Assembly (NCBI GenBank): GCA_938030915.1
Contig: CALHIO010000201.1
Location: 1 to 6,987 of the forward strand
Source of the DNA: an uncultured Gemmatimonadota bacterium
GTDB lineage: Bacteria > Gemmatimonadota > Gemmatimonadetes > Longimicrobiales > Gaopeijiaceae
Length of the DNA stretch: 6,987 bases
Direction: 5' to 3'
Shown here: positions 1 through 6,036 of the stretch, piece after piece
Numbering within the stretch: the first letter of the stretch is position 1
Layout of the letters: each line of letters opens with the position of its first letter
Position numbers and translations under genes: made by a program
The notes under the pieces: generated by a model
Database searches by the model: none
What the model was told of the DNA's origin: nothing
What the model saw: only the letters and a program-made list of their open reading frames with translations

Positions 1-687
1 GGCGTCGAGCTCGACGATGCGGGACGACGCTGTTTGTTCACGCGCGCGGTACTGTTGAATCGCCGTCTGATGCTCACGCTCCACCGACCGGAGCTGAGCC
101 ACCTCCGTGAGGCGATCCTGACGGAGTGAGCCGAGCAGCGCCATACGCTGTCGAAGCGCATCGTTCTGGTTCACCAACTCTGTCTCCAGCGAGCGCACAC
201 GGTCGACCAGAGCGCGATCGAAGGCGGCGATGCGCTGAAGGTACCGGTAGCGGTTCAGGAGGTCGGTCAAGGACCGCGCGCCGAGCAGGACCTGCACGGT
301 GTGCCTCGGACCCATCTTGTAGATATCGCGGAGTCTCCGGAACAGGACGGCCTCGCTCGTGGCGAGTCTCTCCTGGGACATGACGAGGTCGCGCGTCGTC
401 TGGCCGACCTGGTCCGCGGTCGCCTCCGACTGGAACTCGACTTCAGCGAGGACGGAGCGGGTGGCGCTGAGTCGCTGCTCGACATTGGCGAGTTCTGCCG
501 CCGCGTCTCGTACGCGATTCCTGACGTCGCCTAGATCCCGCTGGAGCCGATTCCTCTCCTCTCGGATCTGCTCGAGGCGGCGCTGACTCTGCAGAATTTC
601 CCGGTTGATGTCCCGGTCCTGCGCGAAGACCGAGGAAGGGACGATGAGCGTGACCAGAGCGAGGGCGAGGAGCGAGGCCCTCTTCAT
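1..687 (-). CDS. envC: EnvC-type murein hydrolase activator, N-terminal part (3' end beyond window)
   Basis: The frame is open for 229 codons from the ATG at 687 to the window edge, so the C-terminus is missing. Residues 1-22 form a Sec signal peptide: KR, a hydrophobic core, then a VFA/Q cleavage site. The rest is mostly charged heptad-like coiled coil (about 28-120 and 155-229). Between them lies a block typical of EnvC: RLRDIYKMG at 118-126 and ARSLTDLLNRYRYL at 137-150. In known systems EnvC is a periplasmic partner of FtsEX; its coiled coil binds the FtsX outer loop and its C-terminal LytM (peptidase M23-like) domain activates amidases that split septal peptidoglycan. That LytM domain should lie just outside the window and was not seen. 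The ATG overlaps the ftsX stop by one base (TAATG) and has a good Shine-Dalgarno. Position directly after ftsEX strongly supports the call. A PcsB-like or catalytically active M23 hydrolase cannot be excluded without the C-terminus. Confidence 0.9.
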   Translation of the reverse strand, partial: MKRASLLALALVTLIVPSSVFAQDRDINREILQSQRRLEQIREERNRLQRDLGDVRNRVRDAAAELANVEQRLSATRSVLAEVEFQSEATADQVGQTTRDLVMSQERLATSEAVLFRRLRDIYKMGPRHTVQVLLGARSLTDLLNRYRYLQRIAAFDRALVDRVRSLETELVNQNDALRQRMALLGSLRQDRLTEVAQLRSVEREHQTAIQQYRAREQTASSRIVELDA

Positions 688-1541
688 TACACTTCCCTCA
701 GGTGGCGTCGGATGGCGATCGCGCTGGACGCGGCGCCAAACAGGGCGCCGGTCAGCAGGCCGATCCCGATCCAGCTTCCCGGGATCCACGCGACCTCGAA
801 GAGATAGGCATAGACACCACGGTAGGTGGCGTACGTGAGCACGACGGCCAGCACGGCCCCCGCGAGCCCTGCGAGGGCTCCCTCGAGGAGGAACGGACGT
901 CGAATGAAGCCGTTTCGGGCTCCCACCAGCCGCATGATGTAGATCTCGTCTCGACGTGCGAAGATCGCGATGCGCAGTGCCGTTCCGATGATCAGGGCCG
1001 CCACCATCGCGAAGGCGGTTCCCAGTACAGCTGTGCTCGCGAACCCGATTCTCCGAAGCGCGAAGAGGCGGTCGACCCATTCTTCGCCGTATAGGGCATC
1101 CTCCACGAACGGGTAGCCGCGCGCAGCGTCGGAGACACGCTCGACGACATCGGGCGTCCGGTTCCCGGGCCTCAGTTCCACCTCGAGCGACTGGGGGAGG
1201 GGATTCACCTCCGACTCCAGAAAGAGCTGTCCAAACTCGGGAAGCTCCCGCTGGGCGCGCTCGAGGGCATCACGCTTCGAGACGTAGGTGACTCTGGATA
1301 CTTCGTCGAAGGCCGCCAGCTCGACGAGGAGGGTGTCGATCTCGCTCTGACGGGCATCGTCGCGCAGGTAGACGACGACCTCGACACGCTCCTCGATCGC
1401 GGAAAGCGCGATCCGGAGGTTGTAGGTGGCGAGCGAGAAGAGCCCGACGACGAAGAGAGCCAGGCCAACCATGCCTGCGGACAGCCCCGTGAGGACTGGT
1501 GCGCGCCGGAAGGCCGCCAACGCCTCGCGGATGGCATACAT
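687..1541 (-). CDS. ftsX: FtsX, cell-division ABC-type membrane protein
   Basis: FtsX is the inner-membrane partner of the FtsE ATPase. It does not export a known substrate but transmits ATP-driven movement to a periplasmic hydrolase activator. The 284-residue product has the family layout: a short cytoplasmic N-terminus, TM1 at about 18-40, a periplasmic domain at about 42-164, TM2 at about 166-189, a cytoplasmic segment with the conserved block ARRDEIYIMRLVGAR (195-209), TM3 at about 220-240 and TM4 at about 255-277. I chose the ATG at 1541. It overlaps the ftsE stop as TGATG and sits 7 nt after GGTGA, which can pair with the 16S 3' end. The codon before it is TTG (1544-1542), so software could call a start one residue longer. 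The stop overlaps the envC start by one base. FtsE upstream and EnvC downstream confirm the role. Confidence 0.96.
   Translation of the reverse strand: MYAIREALAAFRRAPVLTGLSAGMVGLALFVVGLFSLATYNLRIALSAIEERVEVVVYLRDDARQSEIDTLLVELAAFDEVSRVTYVSKRDALERAQRELPEFGQLFLESEVNPLPQSLEVELRPGNRTPDVVERVSDAARGYPFVEDALYGEEWVDRLFALRRIGFASTAVLGTAFAMVAALIIGTALRIAIFARRDEIYIMRLVGARNGFIRRPFLLEGALAGLAGAVLAVVLTYATYRGVYAYLFEVAWIPGSWIGIGLLTGALFGAASSAIAIRRHLREV
695..699 (-). promoter_or_regulatory. Shine-Dalgarno of envC
   Basis: GAGGG on the minus strand lies 7 nt upstream of the envC ATG and inside the last codons of ftsX. It is the best ribosome binding site in the window. It fixes the envC start at 687 and suggests envC can recruit ribosomes itself as well as by coupling to ftsX. 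Confidence 0.7.
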
Positions 1542-2227
1542 CAAGCGGTCACCGAATCGGTGGCGGCCGAGTCGTACACGAGCTTGCCCTGGTCGAGTTC
1601 GAAGAGGCGTGCATGCGGGTGGCGGCGAATGAGCTCCATGTCGTGGGTCGCCATCAAGACCGCCATGCCCTTGGCGTTGAGGTCCCAGAAGAGCTCCATG
1701 ATGCCACGGGTGGCCCGTTCGTCGAGGTTCCCGGTCGGCTCGTCCGCGAGGAGGACATAGGGATCGTTCACCAGCGAACGGGCGATGGCGACCCGCTGGC
1801 GCTCACCGCCCGAGAGTTCTTCGACCCGTGCACCGGCCTTCGTCGCGAGACCGACCTGGGTGAGCAGCCGGTTGGCCTTGGCCTGGATCGCCTTCTGCGG
1901 CGTTCCCGTGACCTCGAGCGCGAACGAGACGTTTTCGAGCGTGGAACGACCGGGGAGAAGCCGGAAATCCTGGAAGACCATCCCTACGCGCCGCCGAACC
2001 TTCCACAGATCTCGCTCGGTCACGGTCGCGGACGAGAATCCACTGACCCGGACCTCTCCGTCGGTGGGGCGGTCGGCCATGTGGATCAGCCGCATCGTCG
2101 TCGACTTGCCTGATCCGGAATGCCCGGTCAGGAAGGCGAACTCACCCTTTCCGAGATGGAAGGAGACGTCGTGGAGGGCGTACCCGCGCTTCGGATACTC
2201 TTTCGATACGTGAGTGAGTTTGATCAC
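1541..2227 (-). CDS. ftsE: FtsE, cell-division ABC-type ATPase
   Basis: This 228-residue cytoplasmic ATPase has all the ABC nucleotide-binding motifs: Walker A GHSGSGKST (35-43), Q-loop VFQDFRLL (Q86), signature LSGGERQR (138-145), Walker B VLLADEP with catalytic Glu163, D-loop (NLDE, 167-170) and H-loop His195. The Q-loop context FQDFRLLPGR and the RPTDGEV segment (53-59) are characteristic of FtsE rather than of LolD or MacB transport ATPases, and ftsX follows directly. Length is normal for FtsE. The start is GTG at 2227; no other in-frame start fits, since the next methionine (45) lies after Walker A. I see no convincing Shine-Dalgarno before it. The 45-nt gap from pdxA contains a hairpin. 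The stop TGA overlaps the ftsX ATG by one base, which implies coupled synthesis of the complex. Confidence 0.96.
   Translation of the reverse strand: MIKLTHVSKEYPKRGYALHDVSFHLGKGEFAFLTGHSGSGKSTTMRLIHMADRPTDGEVRVSGFSSATVTERDLWKVRRRVGMVFQDFRLLPGRSTLENVSFALEVTGTPQKAIQAKANRLLTQVGLATKAGARVEELSGGERQRVAIARSLVNDPYVLLADEPTGNLDERATRGIMELFWDLNAKGMAVLMATHDMELIRRHPHARLFELDQGKLVYDSAATDSVTA
1549..1553 (-). promoter_or_regulatory. Probable Shine-Dalgarno of ftsX
   Basis: GGTGA on the minus strand is complementary to the UCACC of the 16S anti-Shine-Dalgarno region and lies 7 nt before the ATG at 1541. It would be only 4 nt from the alternative TTG at 1544, so it favours the ATG. It lies within the last codons of ftsE. 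Confidence 0.5.
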
Positions 2228-2250
2228 CGGACCAGGTGGACGCGGGGCGA

Positions 2251-2274
2251 AACCTTGCTCCGGGAGACAAGGTT
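2251..2274 (-). terminator. Intercistronic hairpin at the pdxA stop; weak terminator or processing site
   Basis: The inverted repeat has perfect 7-bp arms (AACCTTG and CAAGGTT) enclosing a CTC/GAG inner stem with a CGG loop and one bulged base. The upstream arm in the transcript begins inside the pdxA TAA stop codon. Only a short run of T (three) and then GC-rich sequence follows, so it is a poor intrinsic terminator. It may instead attenuate transcription into ftsEX-envC or protect the upstream mRNA from 3' decay. The perfect arms and the position in the largest gap of the cluster make chance less likely, but function is inferred. Confidence 0.45.
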
Positions 2275-3223
2275 AGACATCGGCGGAAGGGGTGTCAAAG
2301 CGTATGTTGGCGAGACGGTGAGCCAGCGAGAGGGCCTCGATCATCGAGGTGTCATCCGCGACTCCGGTGCCCGCGATATCGAAGGCGGTGCCATGGTCGG
2401 GAGACGTCCGAACAAAGGGCAGTCCGAGGGTCACGTTCACGCCGGTACCGAAGGAGACGGTCTTGAAGGCTGCCATCCCCACGTCGTGGTAGGGCGCCAC
2501 GATCGCGTCGAACTCGCCGGTGAGCGCTCGGCTGAAGACGGTGTCGGCGGGCAGGGGGCCGGTCGCGTCGACGCCGGCAGTCTGGAGTGCCTCCAGCGCC
2601 GGGCGGAAGATGCGTTCCTCTTCATCCCCGAAAAGCCCCCCGTCCGACGCGTGAGGGTTCAGCGCGCAGATCCCGATCCGCGGCGCCGGGAACCCCCAAT
2701 CCGACGTGAGAGCGTCGCGCAGGAGTATCGTCTGATCGACGAGTACTTCGGTGGTCAGTGCCGCGGGCACCTCCCGAAGGGGCAGGTGCGTCGTGCCAAG
2801 CAGGACGCGCAAGGGAGCGTCGAGGCGAGTTCGCTCGGCTGCCATCAGCATGCCGACCCGACGGACACCGGCCAGCTGGGCGAGCATCTCGGTCTGGCCC
2901 GGAACGATCCGTCCGCTCGCATGAAGGGATGGTTTGTGCAGTGGCGCGGTCACGATCCCGTGCACGTCCCCTCGGAGCGCAGCCTCGACAGCCCGTTCGA
3001 TCGACGCCCCGGCGATCTCGCCGGCCCAGGCACCGTCGTCCGGGCGACTCAGTCCTTGTTCCTGCACGTGTTGCAGAAACGCATCGGATGCCAGACCGTC
3101 CGGACCGAAGACGACGACGTCGAGATCGGGGAACGCGTTCCGGATGCGGTCGAGACCGCGAAGCCCGACTTCGGGTCCGATCCCGCGGGGGTCTCCCGGC
3201 GTGAGTGCGAGGCGGACGGCCAC
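2273..3223 (-). CDS. pdxA: 4-hydroxythreonine-4-phosphate dehydrogenase PdxA
   Basis: PdxA oxidises 4-phosphohydroxy-L-threonine with NAD(P); the product decarboxylates and is condensed by PdxJ in DXP-dependent pyridoxal-phosphate synthesis. The enzyme is a cytoplasmic metal-dependent dimer. The 316-residue product is close to the usual length (about 330) and starts with the family N-terminus LTPGDPRGIGPEV (7-19). The three metal-binding histidines are present: His146 (TTHLPL), His191 (LNPHA) and His246 (YHDVG). Substrate-contact residues Lys254, Asn263 and Arg272 (VRTSPDHG) are also present. The family motif GHTE reads GQTE here (Gln110), and YHDQG reads YHDVG. The start is GTG immediately after the TAG stop of the SurA-like gene, in the same frame and with no visible Shine-Dalgarno, so reinitiation after termination is likely. 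A PdxA2-type enzyme acting on a related phosphorylated hydroxy acid is the main alternative. The surA-pdxA linkage resembles that in enterobacteria. Confidence 0.93.
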   Translation of the reverse strand: MAVRLALTPGDPRGIGPEVGLRGLDRIRNAFPDLDVVVFGPDGLASDAFLQHVQEQGLSRPDDGAWAGEIAGASIERAVEAALRGDVHGIVTAPLHKPSLHASGRIVPGQTEMLAQLAGVRRVGMLMAAERTRLDAPLRVLLGTTHLPLREVPAALTTEVLVDQTILLRDALTSDWGFPAPRIGICALNPHASDGGLFGDEEERIFRPALEALQTAGVDATGPLPADTVFSRALTGEFDAIVAPYHDVGMAAFKTVSFGTGVNVTLGLPFVRTSPDHGTAFDIAGTGVADDTSMIEALSLAHRLANIRFDTPSADV

Positions 3224-4531
3224 CTACATGCGGATGTCGATGTACGTGAGCGCTCGGAGCTCTTCGATGATGCGCTCGATCTGACGCTCCTGCTGGAGCT
3301 GCGCAGCGAGCTGCCCTCTGAGGTCCTCGAACGTGTAGGCACCGGCCTCGCGAACCTCGGTCACCGAGATGACCGCCAGGCGCGCTTCCCCGGGGCCGAC
3401 CTCGTACTCCAAGGGGCCCACGAATTCGCCGGCACTCGCCGTGCGCAGCAAGCTGTACGCCGGGGGAAGCTCGGATAGCTGTTCGAATGCGAAGGTGATG
3501 GAGTCGGGCGCGGCGGGGTCGGAATACTCGTCGTACAGCTCCCTCATCGACGCGCCGGCCTCCGCTTGCTGACGGATCTGCATCGCGACTTCACGCGCCG
3601 TCGACAGATCCTCACCGGTCTTTTCCGGAACGATCAGGATGTGGCGGGCATTCCGTTCACCGGGCCGCATGCGTTCGACTTTGATGATGTGGAAGCCGAA
3701 GTCGCTCTGGACCACGTCACTCACCTGACCGTCGGCAAGACTGAAGGCTGCCTCTTCGAACTCACGAACCATGCGACCACGCCTGAACCATCCCAGATCT
3801 CCGCCGAGTGCCGCCGAGCCCGGGTCCCCACTGAACTCGCGGGCCAATTCGGCGAAGTCTTCGCCGGCGGTGATCCTCTCGAGTAGTCCTTCCGCACGAG
3901 CACGAGCGGAGTCCACGGCCGCATCGGTTGCCGAGGGCTGGATCACAACCTGGCGGATCGTCATCAGCTTCGGGCGTTGCTGTAGCTGTCCCCGAGCCTC
4001 CTGGAAGCGCTCCAGCAACTCGTCCTCGGTCACCTCGGCGGGTGGCGCATCCCGGAGCCGAGACTGGTAGAAGAGCTGTTCGATCTGCCGAACTCTCTGA
4101 TCGTTTCTCAGGATCTCGCGGTACTCGGCCAGCGTCAGCGCCTCGGCGGAGAGTGCCTCCTGAAGCTGAGCCTGACCGCCGAACTGTGACGTGAGCTGGG
4201 TGATCTGCTCGGTCACCCGCTCGTTGATGGTCTCGTCGTCGACCCGAAGCAGCGAATCTCGCGCAGCCGCTTGAAGAACCAGCAGACGATCCACGAATCG
4301 GTTCAGGACCTGCTGGAAGAGCGCGTCGTATTCCGCCGTGCCGGGAGCGGGCACGGGAGCTCCGCCCAGCTGCATACGCTGGATCTCCTCCTGCACCTGC
4401 GTCTGCACGATCGCGGAGTCGCCGACGATGGCGACGAGCCGGTCCACGACGTCCAGATCCTCGAGCTGCGCCTGGAGTGCGCCCGGGGCGAGCATGAGCC
4501 CTACGCCGATCAGAATGCTGCGCTTCATCAT
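3224..4531 (-). CDS. surA: SurA-like periplasmic chaperone / parvulin prolyl isomerase
   Basis: This protein probably escorts outer-membrane proteins through the periplasm. The 435-residue length is close to that of E. coli SurA. Residues 1-21 are a Sec signal peptide (MKR, hydrophobic core, cleavage likely after LQA). A SurA-type N-terminal chaperone domain follows (about 28-165), opening with VVDRLVAIVGDSAIVQTQV. Parvulin domain 1 (about 187-287) has the FSGDPGSA, GGDLGWF (243-249) and FGFHIIKVE (278-286) signatures. A second, diverged parvulin domain (about 293-393) keeps ARHILI but lacks GGDLG and the terminal histidine motif. A C-terminal helix (400-427) may pack on the chaperone core, as in SurA. 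Two ATGs are in tandem at 4531 and 4528, with a weak GAG 5 or 8 nt upstream; the start could be either. The gene follows another parvulin gene by 36 nt and abuts pdxA with no gap. A generic PpiC/PrsA-like foldase is the alternative name. Confidence 0.88.
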   Translation of the reverse strand: MMKRSILIGVGLMLAPGALQAQLEDLDVVDRLVAIVGDSAIVQTQVQEEIQRMQLGGAPVPAPGTAEYDALFQQVLNRFVDRLLVLQAAARDSLLRVDDETINERVTEQITQLTSQFGGQAQLQEALSAEALTLAEYREILRNDQRVRQIEQLFYQSRLRDAPPAEVTEDELLERFQEARGQLQQRPKLMTIRQVVIQPSATDAAVDSARARAEGLLERITAGEDFAELAREFSGDPGSAALGGDLGWFRRGRMVREFEEAAFSLADGQVSDVVQSDFGFHIIKVERMRPGERNARHILIVPEKTGEDLSTAREVAMQIRQQAEAGASMRELYDEYSDPAAPDSITFAFEQLSELPPAYSLLRTASAGEFVGPLEYEVGPGEARLAVISVTEVREAGAYTFEDLRGQLAAQLQQERQIERIIEELRALTYIDIRM

Positions 4532-4567
4532 TTAGTCTCGTAAACCGCCAGATTCCGGGGGTTCCTG

Positions 4568-5992
4568 CTACCGACCTGCCGAGTCCGGTACGGTGGGAGT
4601 GGCGAGTGCGTCTTCGACCGGCGAAAGCTGTCGAGCGGCTCGAATCCGAGCGACGTCGAGCACGACCTGCCCGAGACCGGTATCGAAGATCCCGGTCGAT
4701 CGACCGTCTCGGAGCTGGAAGCCGACCAATCCCAGCGGTACGACCTGGGTCGCACCCGAAAGGTTGTCGACAAGTGCCGCCTCGACGGCTCGCGCCACGG
4801 CGACCTCGAGGGCTTCGCCGGGCGCCCGATCGAGATCGAAGAATCCGAGGACGCGGGCAGCGGTTCGCAGCTGGCTACCGGCCTCCTCGATCATGGCGTC
4901 GATCGAGTCGCGCTCGGGGCGAAGCCCTTCCGACTCGGCGGCGCGGATCAGCAGTTCACGGCGGGCGAGGCTGCGCAGGAACTCGTTCAGCTGGTCGTCG
5001 TCGCTGTCGGACAGCTGCATCGGCAGGGTGGGGGCCTCCAGCCGCACCAGTGTCCGAAGGTCGGCCACCGTGACGGAGCCGCCCTCCCACTCGATGACGG
5101 CCCGTCGAGCGGCACGACCCGAGAAGGAGGCTCCCGGGTTTTCGGCCAGTTCCCGCACGATCTCGGCCGCACCCTGGTTGATCTCCGGTGCAGCCCGGTC
5201 GTACAGCCCTGCGACGAAGACCGACTCGGCTTCCTGAATCATGCGGCTCTGAACCTGGCGTCGGTACAGCGGGGCCGATTCTTCGAAGCCGCGCACGCGC
5301 CGCTCGTCGAGCCGGATGACGTGCAGGCCCATCGGCGTCTCGACGACGTCACTGACCTCGCCGGGTCGAAGCGCGAGCACGGCCTCTTCGAAGGGTGCGA
5401 CCATGTCGCCACGACCGAAGGGGCCGAGGTCTCCGCCATTGAACGCCGTCCCCGGGTCCTGGCTGAGCTGCTGGGCGAGGAGTTCGAAGCTCTCCCCAGC
5501 GAGGACGCGGTCCCGGACGGCAGACAGCGCACCCGCCACGCTGTCCCGCTGCGCCGGCGTCACGCCGATCGGCAGTTGGAACATGATGTGTCGCGCTCGA
5601 AGCTCGACGGCAGGCTCCTCCGCCTCGTAACGCTGCCTCAGCTCATCCTCGGTCACGAACGTGTCGACCTGGATCACCGAGTCGCGAAGCTGGAACACCA
5701 TCACCTGGTGTGTCTGGCGGAGCACCATCGGCTCGAAGTCGAGCATCCCGTAGGTGGAGTCGGTCGCCGTGGCTTCGGCCAGGAGCGTGTAGTTGACCCA
5801 CAGGTCGGCGAGGGCCTCGACGACTCCAGCATCCGCCGCGAGACGCTCCTCGTCGACGAGCAGATCGACGGCGTCGTCTACGGAGAAGGTGTAGTCGTCG
5901 ACACGGGCGACGAGCCCGTCGTTGGTTCGTTCGTCCCCGCACGCTGCAGCGAGCAGCCCGAGTGCGAGGATCGAGAATGTTTTGCTGTTCAT
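4568..5992 (-). CDS. Lipoprotein parvulin-type peptidyl-prolyl isomerase (SurA/PrsA-like foldase)
   Basis: The 474-residue product is probably an envelope foldase. Residues 1-17 are a short hydrophobic signal ending in a lipobox-like LAAAC, with Cys18 as the lipidation site. Gly at +2 would not give the E. coli Asp+2 retention signal, so outer-membrane anchoring is likely. A helical SurA_N-like region spans about 26-125. A complete parvulin domain follows (about 128-231): ARHIMF with His135, LSQDPGTAFNGGDLGPFGRGD (176-196 region), and MGLHVIRLDE with His224. The C-terminal half (about 240-474) matches no domain I can name, but 298-385 resembles the N-terminal module. The ATG at 5992 is preceded only by a weak GGAA, and the signal peptide supports this start. 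It lies 33 nt after mfd and 36 nt before the SurA-like gene, so the two folding factors are probably co-expressed. The lipobox -3 residue is Ala rather than Leu, so lipidation is probable, not certain. Confidence 0.87.
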   Translation of the reverse strand: MNSKTFSILALGLLAAACGDERTNDGLVARVDDYTFSVDDAVDLLVDEERLAADAGVVEALADLWVNYTLLAEATATDSTYGMLDFEPMVLRQTHQVMVFQLRDSVIQVDTFVTEDELRQRYEAEEPAVELRARHIMFQLPIGVTPAQRDSVAGALSAVRDRVLAGESFELLAQQLSQDPGTAFNGGDLGPFGRGDMVAPFEEAVLALRPGEVSDVVETPMGLHVIRLDERRVRGFEESAPLYRRQVQSRMIQEAESVFVAGLYDRAAPEINQGAAEIVRELAENPGASFSGRAARRAVIEWEGGSVTVADLRTLVRLEAPTLPMQLSDSDDDQLNEFLRSLARRELLIRAAESEGLRPERDSIDAMIEEAGSQLRTAARVLGFFDLDRAPGEALEVAVARAVEAALVDNLSGATQVVPLGLVGFQLRDGRSTGIFDTGLGQVVLDVARIRAARQLSPVEDALATPTVPDSAGR

Positions 5993-6016
5993 CGATGATT
6001 CCGGTTCTGCATGTCT

Positions 6017-6036
6017 GCGCGGCCGTCAGGCCGCGC
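6017..6036 (-). other. GC-rich hairpin with the mfd stop codon in its loop
   Basis: The arms GCGCGGCC and GGCCGCGC are perfect 8-bp complements separated by TGAC, which contains the mfd TGA stop. No T-run follows (the next bases are AGACATGC), so it is not a typical intrinsic terminator. It could slow decay, separate the mfd part of the message from the downstream genes, or be a by-product of the GC-rich Ala codons at the mfd end. The structure is seen; any role is inferred. Confidence 0.4.

Noticed and set aside
865..879. Small inverted repeat AGCCCT-GCG-AGGGCT
   Set aside because: It lies within ftsX codons for an Ala/Gly-rich membrane segment; a short GC-rich repeat here is readily explained by codon composition.
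1499..2113. A 204-codon plus-strand frame opposite ftsE
   Set aside because: It is the antisense shadow of a clear ABC ATPase gene with all motifs intact.
2120..3478. A 452-codon open frame on the plus strand covering pdxA and parts of its neighbours
   Set aside because: It is codon-aligned with the antisense strand of pdxA. Its stops would need Leu TTA/CTA or Ser TCA codons in the real genes, which are rare at this GC content, so long antisense frames are expected. The product has no recognisable domain and pdxA is unmistakable.
4543..4563. Imperfect hairpin in the gap before the SurA-like gene
   Set aside because: Only a 4-bp and a 2-bp stem around a mismatch; too weak to call a terminator or regulatory element.
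4693..4706. Perfect 14-bp palindrome CGGTCGATCGACCG
   Set aside because: It lies inside the lipoprotein isomerase coding region, occurs once, and is built from CG/GATC-rich codons (Asp, Arg, Ser). There is no promoter context for an operator.
5321..5998. A 225-codon plus-strand frame opposite the lipoprotein isomerase
   Set aside because: Same codon-aligned antisense effect; arginine-, glutamate- and histidine-rich product with no family resemblance and no Shine-Dalgarno.
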